A DNA stretch of 64,000 nucleotides from Leishmania martiniquensis (taxonomy: Eukaryota; Euglenozoa; Kinetoplastea; Trypanosomatida; Trypanosomatidae): NCBI RefSeq assembly GCF_017916325.1, contig NC_090141.1, forward strand, positions 388,001 to 452,000, written 5' to 3'. The notes under the pieces were generated by a model, which did no database searches, had not been told where the DNA came from, and saw only the letters and a program-made list of their open reading frames with translations. A program made the translations under genes and the position numbers. Positions 49,088 through 59,370 of the stretch are shown one piece after another (the stretch's first letter is position 1; the number at the start of each line of letters is the position of its first letter).

Positions 49088-50913
49088 GCACCAAGACCGG
49101 AAGGAGGAAGAGAGGGTCGAAAAAGTGCAGTGCACTTGTTGTGTCTTTGGGCTGTCTTGGACGAGAGATGAGTCATGCCGATCCCCCTCCGCTCTCCCTC
49201 TAACCTCCCTTCCCCCCTGCCGCATGCCGCCGCAGCGCTCGCCTTGGATGTCGCCCGCACCCCTTCCTTCGCTGCGGCATCACCGCTGTCTGTGTCGTTA
49301 CCACCCGCCTACGGTTTCGCACGCGGTAACGGGTGCATCTCTGCTCTTCGCTGCTGCTGCTGCTGTTCTTCCTTCTCTTTGGCGGCTGCATGCACGTCCG
49401 CCTGCCGCCCCCCTCTCTCTCGCTCAGAGGCGTGCGGATGCCTTTTTTTTCGTTTCTCTTTGTGTCCCTGTAAAGGCCGCTGCGGCGCTTTTTTTCTTCG
49501 CCCTCCCTTCCCCCTCCCTCCCCCCGCTGCCTCGATCGTTACCTCTGCCGAGGTGTGCATCCATGTGTCAAGCCCCTCCTCCTCTCTCTTCCTCTCAACC
49601 TGAAAATTAGCGAGTGATGTTGCGCGCACGTGCGCATGTGTACCAGTTTGTCAGCCCCCGCACTGTGTTGACCTCTTCACTGCTTTCGTTCTTTCGTCTC
49701 GCCCTCGCCCATCTTTCTTTGCCCTGTTCGTGTCCTGCGCCGCAGCGTCTCGCTCACCACCCGGTGCGTGACCGCTCATCCATGTGTACACGTGAGCGTG
49801 CGATCAGGGGACGGGGAGGGTGTGTAGGTGCTCTATGGCCCTATAAGCCCTCACATCATGCCCCTCACCTTACCTCGCCGCTCCGCCGCCGCCGCTGCCT
49901 CTTTCCTTAGAGCGTCAAAGGGTCCGTTGAAGTTCTTTCCTGTGAGTGGCTCAGCGCCGGTGCCCCCCCTTCCCTGTCTGCGTGGGTGACGGGTCCACCT
50001 CCCCCCCTCCACCACCACCACCCCTCTTTCTTTCGTTCTCTCTCTCTCTTTCCCCCGCATGTGCGTCAGCGCATTCGCCGGCCTCAGGGGAAGGCGAGAG
50101 GCGCGTACGTATTCGTCTGCAGCGCAGACCTGAGCATTGAGGCGCCGCAGCGCACTTTCGTCAGGGAGGCAGAAGAGAGAGAGAGACCGCAAGAGCGGCG
50201 CGACTGCTGCCACGAGCGGGAAATGGGCGAAGGGCACACAGAGGAAGGGATGCATCAGACACACACACACACACATGCACCGGGTAGCGAACGCGGCGAT
50301 GCCACGCTCTGCTCAGTGGGCATAAGTGATGCGCTCTCGACATTGCCGTAAGGTGCCCTTTTCTTCTGCTTCCGCGACACAGAGGGCCACCGCTCCCCTC
50401 AGCGCTCTCACCTCCTCCTCCACTCCGCCTCGCCCACAAACTTTCCGCGCTTGCCCTGCCCTCCCCCCTCCCCCCTTCCCTTTCTCGCACTGTTCCACGA
50501 CCACTTCTTATCAGTCACGGAACGAGGTGCACGCCCGAGCCATCGGCGGCCTCTCCCATAGAGTCTCGAAGCAGCCTCAGAGACACCGTAACGTATCCCC
50601 ACGCAGTCCTCTCCCCTCCTACACACACCCCTCATCTTCGGCGGATTGGACGTCACCCATAGAAGGCGCAGACGCTCTGCCTTCCCCCTCTCTCTCTGTT
50701 CCGCACATCCGTTCGGTAAGGCCGACGCAGGCGACGGCAGAGACGTCAGGCGCGTCTGGGAGCCTTCGCTGCTCCTCTTTTCCTCTCCGCCCGCATGCCG
50801 GAGCGCCTCCATAGAACGACCATCTCGCATAGACCCCCGAGATCGCAGCGGTAGCCGCCGCAGCACCCGCCCAGCGGCACCCAATTGATGGACAGGCAGC
50901 TGTCAAGCGCATC
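49088..50913. other. Long intergenic region
   Basis: 1.8 kb without a supported gene, one of the longest gaps. Strongly pyrimidine-rich from 49180 to 49600 with C- and T-runs, CTCTCT at 50035-50055, a (CA)n at 50259-50275, and another C/T zone at 50400-50485. Likely an unusually long 3' UTR plus leader. Candidate small frames are all low-complexity. Confidence 0.5.
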
Positions 50914-52101
50914 ATGTTCGTGCGCCCTTACGTGGACCATGGTGAAGAGCACGCGCAGGTGGAGTGCATACCTCCGCGCGAGAAAGGCGGCACTACTCGC
51001 ATCCTCGTTCCAGACAGCGATAATGACGACAGCCTCGGTCCACCGATATCGCAGGAGTCGCCATCCAGCGCTGGTGCACCGGCGGCACGCGCCTTCTCGA
51101 AGCGGGCGGCGCGCTGTGCAGCCGCCTTACTGCGCCGCCACGGCGCCGCTTCCTCGCCCGTGCAGAAGCAAAAATGTATGCAGCAGCTGGGCCGTCTCGG
51201 CGGCCCCTACCGCTCTCTATCTCGCGGCCAGCATTTCGCGATCTGGTTGCGCTGTGGCGACCTCAACGCCCGCGTGATTCGCGAGACTGAGGCATTCTTT
51301 GAAGGGCGCATGGCAGAGCGCATCGCCCATCCGCACATTACACGGGCAAACGGTGCCTTGAACGCAGCGCCTAAGGCGGCCTTTGACGTTAGGTCTCAGC
51401 GACGCTCGCCTGAGGCCCCACTCGGCTGTCGAGCACCACTTCCCTCATGCGCATCCCCAACCCCAGCCGTGCCACTCACGTCCCACCGCAGCGGCCCGGT
51501 CGATGCGGATGCGACTCCACCGCAGGCGGGCTACAGTCTCTCCCGAGGAGAGCAGTGTGCCCTTTCCCTATTGCTCATGGAAGACACCGGGGGCGCTCCT
51601 TCATACACGTCAAGTCCGCTGCCAACGTACGCCGCGCATGGCACTTCAGGCAGTGGCCATCGAGATATGGGTCTGAGCGAGTCCCTGTGCGATAGCTTGT
51701 CTCACGGGATCTGCCTCCCCGAAATACGCGCAACGGTGCCGTTCTGGGTGTACGGTGACGACATCGAATCGGTGCACAGCTCTCCATCCCCCGCAGCGCA
51801 CCAAAGCGAGAGCTCGAGCGCAGCGCAGCGACACGCTAAGCGTAGTCGCAGCGACACCAATGAGTCTGGGACACAGCATCTTAAGGGGCGACGAGGAGAG
51901 GGTTGCACGGCAAGGGAGCTCATCTTCCATGATCTCAGCACGCCATCGTCCCCACCAAAGACGGCACCTGGAGCGGAGCAGACGGCGACTCGCTGTGGCG
52001 CATCGATGCGCGCCTCGCTGTCTGCGACTGTCATAGAGCTTCAGAATCAGCGGCTCCAGTGGGATGTGCTTCGTCAGCAGTCCCTCTTCACTCTGCGTTG
52101 A
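50914..52101 (+). CDS. Hypothetical protein
   Basis: A 395-residue protein I do not recognise. The most ordered part is residues about 60-145: FSKRAARCAAALLRRHG, LGRLGGPYRSLSRGQHFAIW, then LRCGDLNARVIRETEAFFEG, suggesting a small helical domain. From 150 on it is Ser/Pro/His/Ala-rich and probably disordered, with an acidic segment FWVYGDDIESVHSS and a short helix at the C-terminus (ATVIELQNQRLQWDVLRQQS). There are no transmembrane helices or targeting signals. The ATG is the first in frame. Likely a fast-evolving trypanosomatid protein; it might be structural. Confidence 0.6.
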   Translation: MFVRPYVDHGEEHAQVECIPPREKGGTTRILVPDSDNDDSLGPPISQESPSSAGAPAARAFSKRAARCAAALLRRHGAASSPVQKQKCMQQLGRLGGPYRSLSRGQHFAIWLRCGDLNARVIRETEAFFEGRMAERIAHPHITRANGALNAAPKAAFDVRSQRRSPEAPLGCRAPLPSCASPTPAVPLTSHRSGPVDADATPPQAGYSLSRGEQCALSLLLMEDTGGAPSYTSSPLPTYAAHGTSGSGHRDMGLSESLCDSLSHGICLPEIRATVPFWVYGDDIESVHSSPSPAAHQSESSSAAQRHAKRSRSDTNESGTQHLKGRRGEGCTARELIFHDLSTPSSPPKTAPGAEQTATRCGASMRASLSATVIELQNQRLQWDVLRQQSLFTLR

Positions 52102-52740
52102 GTGCGCTTCGTGCACCTGAGTGGCGTGCGAAGAGGGTATGAGGGCAACGTGCCGACGCCAGACGGCGACAGGAAGGCGTATGAGTGCGGTACGGCCTGC
52201 TTCTGCAGGGGGGCGGGCGCTTTCCACGCCATCTGCAACGAGGTGCCGCGCCCCCCCCCCCATCCCACCAGCCCCGCTGCCCTACTTACACAGCCTTCAA
52301 CCTTTAGTCCCTTCAAGTGAATCAGTGCCCTCACCCATCCACTCGTCGGCCCCTTATCTCTGCAAAGATGCTCACCGATGGCCACAGCCGACGACGCTGC
52401 CCCTCCCCCCCTCATCCCACTCGTTCCGTGCATCCATCGGTGCAGGCAGGCGGACCCTTTGTTTCGCGAGGAAAGGGCGCCCCCAGCGGTTGCAGAGGAG
52501 GGGGGAGGAGGGCGAGCGGACGCTGGTGCCGGAGGCTGTGCGGTACCTCTTCTACAGACACGCACTCCCCTGGCACATGCCCTTCATAACTGCGCCGTGC
52601 ACGCAGACGCATCCGCTTCCCCTCGTCTATATCTCCCTCGTCTCTTCTCCACTCGCGCCCAACCTCGAGGCGCACACGCCCGAATTCGCGCTCACCACAG
52701 CACAGCACTGGCCGGGAGGCACACCGGCACCGGCGCAGCC
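52102..52740. other. Intergenic region
   Basis: No supported gene. A C-run near 52251-52261 and C/T-rich sequence around 52400-52420 and 52615-52650. The next gene's frame is open from 52378 but encodes Ala/Arg/Pro-rich leader with no protein-like pattern before the chosen ATG. Confidence 0.55.
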
Positions 52741-54510
52741 ATGACCACTATGCCGGTCCCCGAGACGCCACCCCCATGGCAGCTGTTCAGCTCTCTGCTT
52801 CTGCTTGCCCACGAGGATGACGCGTGCGAAAATCAGATGGGCACTCTGCACAAGAGTGCCACCTCCCGCTCGCCAGGTGGCCACCCCGTCGCAACCGCAG
52901 GCCGCGCGACACGTCTGTATTTCACTGAAGGCGGGCCTTCAGGCAACCTAACAGCGCTCCAGCACTACCTGAAGCTCGAAGAGGCGCACAGAAAATCGCC
53001 GCTGCTACGCGTGCTGCAACTGGCGCCACAAGCGCCAACGAACAGCATGCAGCCGCTCATCTACATCGAGCAGGATAAACAGAGTGCACTACCGCCATGT
53101 AAAGGGGCGCGTGGGCGTCGCGAGGCTGTCCTGACGACGTGCTCCAGCGTCTGCACGAAGGCGACGCTGCTGCCGCGGTGGTATCAGGAGCCCGTCGAGT
53201 CTGCACTCTGCGTCTTTCAAGACTTCATGTGCCCGCCGACAGCATCCACAGTCGGCGCAGCGGCTTTCTGGGTCTTCCTGGACAGCATTCTACGGCATCA
53301 CGCGCATCACTTCTCCCGCGGCGCAATCCAAGTGGAGCTGCAAGGCATTCTTGCGCCAACGTTTGAGGCAGAGCAGAGCGCGGTGAGCAGCGTAGACATC
53401 TTTGATGATTACATGGGCAAGGATGTGCAGGCGCAGGGTCACGGCGGAGCGGCAGGAGAGCGCAGGACGGCAGTGAAAGTTTGCGTGAAGAGTGCAGAGG
53501 CGCTCGACAGCGTCATGGCATATCTGAGGAGCGAGTGGCCACGCTTCGAGGCCGATCTCGGGTCATCCCACTTGATTTTGTACGCAAAGTGGTCGCCGCG
53601 GTCCGTTGCTGCAGACGACTCGAGCCATTCGCTATCGCGAGCTGCAGACGCCACCGGCGCGCTTGACCAAAGCGCGTGCTTTGTATGGCTGCGAAACGAT
53701 GCGATTGGTGGGGGGCGGGACGGCGTCTACGCGGATGCCGCGCTGGAGGCCCTCCTCGATGAGCTCTCCCTCGCCGCCGCCTCCATCCGCACGCCTTCTG
53801 AAGCGGCCGCCGTTCTACAGGAGGAGGGCCTCAGCGCCTTCTTCGAGGAGTGCTGCCTTACGCACACGCTGAGGAAAGTCCTTCGCAGGCACTTTCCGGC
53901 GGTCGTGCTGCGGCGACGTTCGCTGTTTAGTTGGGTTCTCTCGCTGCCTCCGTACACCCGACTGAGGCGGTCCGCCGCGCCTGCGGCCGTCACGGCGGTG
54001 CGCTTCCGAGACAACGCTGCAGTGTCGCGGGCTGTGCGGAGCGCCACAGAGATGCTGGTTCATTGGCAGCAGCTCTACGACTCTGTCAACGAACTATCGA
54101 AGAAAGCGCTAAGGCGGTACTTCGGCAGCGCGAGTGGAGTGCCTCGGCGAATCGTCTCTGCACCGCCTCGGGTTCCGCGACACCGCCGCGCCATTCAGCA
54201 GAGTGGACTCTATTGCGACAGCCTCTCCAGTGGCTCCGCCCTTGACTATCAGCGCGGCAGAGTCAACGTTTCTCACCTGTACGGCATCGACGAGGAGCAG
54301 AGGATCACCAGCAGCCTCAACTTCACCGCACGCGAGTCGCTTCACGGAGGATCTGGGCTGTTCCACACTCTTCGGGGTATCAGGAAGGATTCCTTGATCG
54401 GCGCGCCTCTGCTGGATGCTGAGGAGATGCTCGCGAGCTACCCAAAGCTCACAAGACAAGTGGTCAAGCAAGTTTCGCAGAGTCGGATGAGTGTCCACGC
54501 GGCTCATTGA
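52741..54510 (+). CDS. Hypothetical protein
   Basis: A 589-residue protein of unrecognised family. It begins MTTMPVPETPPPWQLFSSLL and has several ordered segments: GAAAFWVFLDSILRHHAHHF near 180, a VELQGILAPTFEAEQSAV strand-helix, LDSVMAYLRSEWPRFEADLG near 255, LEALLDELSLAAASIRTPSE near 335, and a basic helix LRKVLRRHFPAVVLRRRSLF near 377. The C-terminal quarter is Ser/Arg/Gly-rich. There is no signal peptide or clear membrane span. Hydrophobic and charged residues are well distributed, so the gene is convincing, but no catalytic motif is visible. The frame extends upstream; the chosen ATG follows the leader directly. Confidence 0.68.
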   Translation: MTTMPVPETPPPWQLFSSLLLLAHEDDACENQMGTLHKSATSRSPGGHPVATAGRATRLYFTEGGPSGNLTALQHYLKLEEAHRKSPLLRVLQLAPQAPTNSMQPLIYIEQDKQSALPPCKGARGRREAVLTTCSSVCTKATLLPRWYQEPVESALCVFQDFMCPPTASTVGAAAFWVFLDSILRHHAHHFSRGAIQVELQGILAPTFEAEQSAVSSVDIFDDYMGKDVQAQGHGGAAGERRTAVKVCVKSAEALDSVMAYLRSEWPRFEADLGSSHLILYAKWSPRSVAADDSSHSLSRAADATGALDQSACFVWLRNDAIGGGRDGVYADAALEALLDELSLAAASIRTPSEAAAVLQEEGLSAFFEECCLTHTLRKVLRRHFPAVVLRRRSLFSWVLSLPPYTRLRRSAAPAAVTAVRFRDNAAVSRAVRSATEMLVHWQQLYDSVNELSKKALRRYFGSASGVPRRIVSAPPRVPRHRRAIQQSGLYCDSLSSGSALDYQRGRVNVSHLYGIDEEQRITSSLNFTARESLHGGSGLFHTLRGIRKDSLIGAPLLDAEEMLASYPKLTRQVVKQVSQSRMSVHAAH

Positions 54511-55829
54511 CGTCGCATGTCCAGCCGATGCGTCCGTCTCTGTGTTGTGCTTGCCTGCGCGCCCGTCACTCGTGGAGCTGCACTCGCCCACTCGCGGGCG
54601 CTGTGTGTGTGTGCGGTGCGGTGCGGCAGAAACACGTAGGAGTGGCCCAATCACTTTGCCTTTGCGGCGCCTCGGCCACGTTTGTTTCACCCCTCTCACG
54701 CGATGTATATCTCTGTCTTGAGAGGTGGGCGGGTGGGGTGAGACGGCGACGACGAGGAGGGAGTTCAGGGCGCCCTTCTTCATGCCGGCGATCCCCTCCC
54801 TTCCCTCCCCCCCCACCAGCGCCTCTCCCTCCCTCTGACTGTCTCTCTATCTGGCATGCCCCCGCCTCGCCATCCTCCCCTCTTCGCACGCCTCGTCTAT
54901 CTGTGGGTTTCAAACAGCACCGGCAACCGTGGGTGCGTGCTGTGAATCATCGAGCGCGAGCCGAAGAAAGGGCGTGAGAGCAGGGAGGAGGGGGAATGTT
55001 GTCCGTGGCTCATGGGCAAGACTGTAGCCTCAGGGCATTGGAGCCACCAGTGCGACCACTGTCGCCGTCATGGTACACATCAGTGCCTCTCTGTCGGCAC
55101 CTGTGCCCTCGTTTAGGGGCGCCTGCGTGCGCGCGCGAACCAGATGCCGTCGTTATCCCGAAAAGAGCGCAACAGACGCCTGAACGAGGACGCGCACTCT
55201 CTTCGCAAGCGCATTCGCTCTCTCCCCCTCCCCTCTTCCGTTTTTCCTTTCTCCGTCATGACCTTTTCAGTCATCCGCGCCCATCAGTCTCCGTCCTCCT
55301 CTTCCTCCTGCGGCACCGACCACCTGGACGGCCCTGCAGTGCTGTATGCAAACGTGTAGGCGCGCTCCGCGGCGATGCTCTCGTTCCACCGAGTCCTCTA
55401 TGTGCGCTGAGAGCGATTCGGGTGTCCAAAGGTCCTCTCCTGTCACCACCCGCTCCTTTGGCTCGCCAGCGCTGCTGTGCTCGGACGCCAACAGCCATTT
55501 CTCTTTCGAAGTGCGGCGCCGTCACGCTACTCTTCTCGCCTGCACGCCAAAGAGAGGGTGTGGACGGCAGCATCTCATCGAAGAGGCGTTGACGGACTTC
55601 CCCGGCACGGACGTACCGGCGAAGATAAGCGTGAAACACTTGTGGTGTGCTGAGGAGGGGTGACGTTCTTTTACCGTCGCTATCGCTTTCGCGTGCGGGT
55701 GGGCACTGCTCCGTGGCGGAGGCAGCAGTCTTGCTCTGTAGAGGAGCTCCACCTCCCTTCGCCACCACTCGATCGCCATCTGCCCCTCCCCCCTTCCTCT
55801 CAGCAGACAGACATGCGAGGCGGGCACCA
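54511..55829. other. Long intergenic region
   Basis: 1.3 kb without a confident gene. C/T-rich at 54790-54850 and 55210-55320. A 71-codon frame at 55144 and a 105-codon frame at 55346 are open, but their sequences are Arg/Ser-rich and unconvincing. The last 180 bases are in frame with the following gene yet read as leader. Confidence 0.5.
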
Positions 55830-58178
55830 ATGACGCTCTTTCTGACCGCCGTGAACTGCCTCAGCTCCACAGCAGGCGACGATGCGACTCCCATAGACAA
55901 CGTAGTCCTCTTCGACCCTGGTGCTTGGAGCGGCGCAGGAGCGTCGGAGATGGCGGTTGCGAACGTTTCGGCATCGTACGTTGCCCGGGAGGTGTACCGA
56001 CGTGCAGCGCTGACGCGGCACCCGCGCGCTGCGCTGGATGGCACGGTGCTTTTTCGGTACGGCCCCCGCCCCCCGCCTCCGCTGGACAGCTTTTTTTTCC
56101 ACAGGCGCCTTCGCGTCGCCGGACACGGCAGCAGCGGTGCGCCAGCAGCGGCATCGGTGCCTTCTGCCCCTGCGCCGGCGTCTCTCGTCTCTCCCTTGTC
56201 CTCCTCCTCTTCCGTGAACACGAGGGTCACCTCATTGTTGAGGCGCCAGGAACAAGGGGCCCACGCCGACGTCAGCGACCGGGCAGCCGAGTACGACAGC
56301 CTTCTCGCTCTCTGGCTGAGGGGGCTTCTCTCAGAGACTGATAGCGCCGTCACCGCGACCGCGCTGCTTCTGTTCGTGGACGGCACGGCGATCGATATGA
56401 TAACGGGGAGCGAAGTGTGCGCGCCCTTCACAGTTGGCAGCGCTACTGCCAGACAGCTGCGCACTCACCAGGACGCTGCGGTTTTTCTTCGAGCGTGCGA
56501 GTCGGCGGTCCACCACAGCGCTGACCAGTTTCCAAGATGCCCTTACCACATCTGTATCGTTTTACTCGTCAGCTCTCCCCACAGTGGCCCGGGTCAAGGG
56601 AGCTCCACCGCATTCCTTGACGTCGCTTCCGCCGCGCCAAAGAGCGTTGACGCCGACGCACGCGTGCGCTTGAGGGAGCAGGCAGCCACCTTTGCTCGAC
56701 TGTTGGGCGTCGAGGCGACCGCGGCGATGCCTCTCGCTGGCCCGCTGGTACGCAACGCGGCAGACAAGCGGTGGTTTGATCTCCTGCAGTCCTGCCAACT
56801 CGCGCGCGCGCGCCTGGTGGGGCTCTTCTTCGTTGCGTGTGCACCAGGCCGCGATCCGTTTCACCACTCGGACATGGAGGAGGATGGCTGTGAACCTTTC
56901 GCTCTGGCTGGTGCCCTCCGCCAACGCGCGCTCTCCGCAACAGTTAACAGCGGTGCAACACTCTTTCACCCACCACGGCCCGCCCACACACAGAAGCGCA
57001 CAGCTGCGCAGCGTGTGAAGCGTACTGCAGGCGACGCCATCGCACCCGCGCGCGTGCAAGACATCACACCTGAGGCTCGGCCTAGAAGGGTGCAGGCACA
57101 GTACAGCACGCGACTTCCGTCGCTAGGGTGCGGCGCAGCGACGCTACGTGGCGTCGCCGTGCCAAGTGCTCGCGCACGTCACGCAGACGAGCACAACGCT
57201 ACCTTTGGTGTCGTTCCTCGCCGCGGTCGCAGCGCACATCGGCTGTGGCGCATCGAGAGTGAAGAGAACCGCTCGCGGTTGTTGTTGTTGAGGGCGGAGC
57301 GGCGGGCTAGGGAGTTGGCAGAGATGCGTTGGATTCTGCATGCACGCCCGCCTGGAGGGTCCATGCACACGGTGATCCGGTGGCTCGCACACAACGTGAA
57401 CCAGGCGAGCCGTCTGGAGCAGCAGCAGGTGCAGCACGTGGCCCCTCCGCGCCATCCACCGCTGCTGCTGAACGAGGCCCACTATGCTGCGGTCATCCGC
57501 CAGCTTACCACCACGGCGACGCAACGGGCATCCTTCACCACACCTTCACGCGAGCCCGAGCCCACTACCCTGTCTCGCTTGTCCTCGTCAGGCCCCTTCT
57601 GTGCGTGGTGCACCCCGTCACCGTCACCGTTCTGCGGCGCAGCCGGCTCTTTCCTGCAGGACCCGAGAGGTCAGCAAAGGCAGTTCTCCTCACCGCATGG
57701 GGCTGCCCACCGCCACACCGTCTCGAAACTCATGTGGCGTCATCTAAGCCCAAGCGCGCCCTTCTCTGCCAAAGGCCCTCCTCAAGGGCGAACGCACACC
57801 GTCGCTTGCCGTCTCTGCCCAATGGAGGCAGCCCTCCTCGCACGTGTGCAGTCGGCTCGCCAGCGCGGCTTGCCTTTGGACTCGCCACACAAAGGCACGG
57901 CAGTGCGACTGTATCCCCTTGTGCGTGCGTTTCACATCCTCTTGAACGAGCAGGACGCGCTTATGGCCGAGGAGCTTAGCGTTCGTTGTCGCATTGAGCA
58001 CAGAGAGAAGAACCGTCGCAAGGCGCTGGGCGAGGCACACGCCGAGGCGTTGCACAAGGCGTTCGCTTCGTGGCCCACTGAGACAGGAGCGCAGCCGCAG
58101 CTGCGTCCGCGGGCGCTCGTCAGCACACACGTGCGCTCAGCTCAGCCACGCCCTTCGCGCATCTTCTTCCAGTATTAG
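55830..58178 (+). CDS. Hypothetical protein, possibly a degenerate kinesin-like motor
   Basis: A 782-residue protein. The N-terminal 400 residues show a faint kinesin pattern: VVLFDPGAW near 25; EVYRRAALTRHPRAALDGTV then LFRYG near 53, at the place of 'VY......+++..L+GYN.TVFAYGQTG'; YHICIVLLVSSP followed by STAFLDVASA near 240-265, like switch I strand and '+DLAGSE'; and LVGLFFVACAPG near 328, like '...I..VSP'. The P-loop GKT is absent (a Pro run follows the Tyr-Gly), so it could not hydrolyse ATP as a normal kinesin. The rest is Arg/His/Pro/Ser-rich with a helical segment near 470-530 and a final basic helix. The kinesin link is a weak inference; coding status is firm from length and ordered N-terminal half. 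Confidence 0.65.
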   Translation: MTLFLTAVNCLSSTAGDDATPIDNVVLFDPGAWSGAGASEMAVANVSASYVAREVYRRAALTRHPRAALDGTVLFRYGPRPPPPLDSFFFHRRLRVAGHGSSGAPAAASVPSAPAPASLVSPLSSSSSVNTRVTSLLRRQEQGAHADVSDRAAEYDSLLALWLRGLLSETDSAVTATALLLFVDGTAIDMITGSEVCAPFTVGSATARQLRTHQDAAVFLRACESAVHHSADQFPRCPYHICIVLLVSSPHSGPGQGSSTAFLDVASAAPKSVDADARVRLREQAATFARLLGVEATAAMPLAGPLVRNAADKRWFDLLQSCQLARARLVGLFFVACAPGRDPFHHSDMEEDGCEPFALAGALRQRALSATVNSGATLFHPPRPAHTQKRTAAQRVKRTAGDAIAPARVQDITPEARPRRVQAQYSTRLPSLGCGAATLRGVAVPSARARHADEHNATFGVVPRRGRSAHRLWRIESEENRSRLLLLRAERRARELAEMRWILHARPPGGSMHTVIRWLAHNVNQASRLEQQQVQHVAPPRHPPLLLNEAHYAAVIRQLTTTATQRASFTTPSREPEPTTLSRLSSSGPFCAWCTPSPSPFCGAAGSFLQDPRGQQRQFSSPHGAAHRHTVSKLMWRHLSPSAPFSAKGPPQGRTHTVACRLCPMEAALLARVQSARQRGLPLDSPHKGTAVRLYPLVRAFHILLNEQDALMAEELSVRCRIEHREKNRRKALGEAHAEALHKAFASWPTETGAQPQLRPRALVSTHVRSAQPRPSRIFFQY

Positions 58179-59370
58179 AAGACGCAAGGCCTGGTGGCAC
58201 ATGCCCAGGCATCGTCAACGGCGAGCGCGTGTACTTTCTGTTCGCAGCCTCTCACCCTCCCTCTCGCACGCACTTAATTCTTTGTTAGACCTCATCATAT
58301 ACCTTGCCTGTTGCCCCCTTCCCCCACCCACCCACCCCTCTCTCTGTGTGCATCAAGCCGCTGCAGATTGAACTGACGAACGCTCGTGCACGCACCCCCA
58401 CACTCCTCTTTCTACCTTTTTTTGTGGGCCACTCGCGCGCTCTCTGCGTTCGCTATGGGGGGGTGCGCATGTGAGCAAGCAGGCGACGGAAGAGACGACG
58501 AGGTGATTCGGGCCTTGTTGGCTCTCGCGTGGCCTGAGAGGCCTTCGATTGCACCACTGCTGCGCATCCCTCACCTCCCCCGTCTCTATAATTTGGAACA
58601 GCTGGAAGACTTTGGTGGTGGTCGCTCCTACATTGGCTATTAACGCTCCCTCGCTCGCACCCGCGTTGGCGTACAAATGTGCACGCACGTGAGTGACAGC
58701 GAAACATGGCTGCTGCCCCTCCCCCCCGCCCAATTCCACGGCAGTGGCGGTACGCGTTCGGCGAAGTTCCCCTTCATCTCCTGTCACGCCAGAGGGTATC
58801 TGCTTGTCCGTCGCTGTCTCTCAGCTGCAGAGACACTGACTCATGCGCATAAAAGGGCCTGTCGCACTGGACTCATTGCCTGCTTATGTGCATGCTGCAC
58901 TTGGAGCATGTAGACAACTTCGTAGCTCAATAGCCACGTGGACGGAGACCATTACAGGTACCTCGACTGCCACGTACAGGAGCGGGTACGCCCCTTCTCC
59001 AGCGGTGACGAGGGGGTGCAGGTGTGTGTCCACAGCCGCCGACGTGCCCACCGTGGGCACGCGCTCACACACACACGCACGCGCTCTTAATCCCCTCCCC
59101 CTCCATCCCGGATAGACGCACGCAGCCGCGTGGGTGTGCGCCAGTGGAACGATGGCAGGTGGGGACGTTGGAAGCTTCGCCTCTGTGGTCTGTGACGGCG
59201 GGCAGTTGTCACCATCGATTCGTCTTCGCCTCCTCTCCTCTCCTCTCTCTCGCAGGCACGCGCAGATCGCAGTTTCCCCCAGTGCACGAGCTTTTCGCTC
59301 TCGCAGCGAAACACACAGATCGACGCATGTACGCACCCCCGCACGCCACCCCCCGCCTCGCACATCGCTG
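58179..59370. other. Intergenic region
   Basis: 1.2 kb with no confident gene. C/T-rich near 58315-58350 with (CCCA)n, a CA run near 59065-59080, and CTCTCC repetition at 59232-59254 before the dioxygenase gene. A short candidate frame at 58456 is listed separately. Confidence 0.5.
58456..58643 (+). CDS. Candidate small protein (62 residues), weak
   Basis: A short frame of 62 codons, not low-complexity: it includes DDEVIRALLALAWPERPS and LYNLEQLEDFGGGRSYIGY at the end. It has an ATG soon after a pyrimidine-rich stretch and a clean stop, and its last third has acid/aromatic content unlike the surrounding gap. It might be a real small gene between the 782-residue protein and the dioxygenase, or chance. 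No family is recognised. Confidence 0.25.

Noticed and set aside
52378..52740. 121-codon upstream extension of the 589-residue protein
   Set aside because: Ala/Arg/Pro-rich leader without protein-like hydrophobic pattern.
55144..55663. Short frames of 71 and 105 codons before the 782-residue protein
   Set aside because: Arg/Ser-rich with no ordered pattern, lying in a probable UTR.
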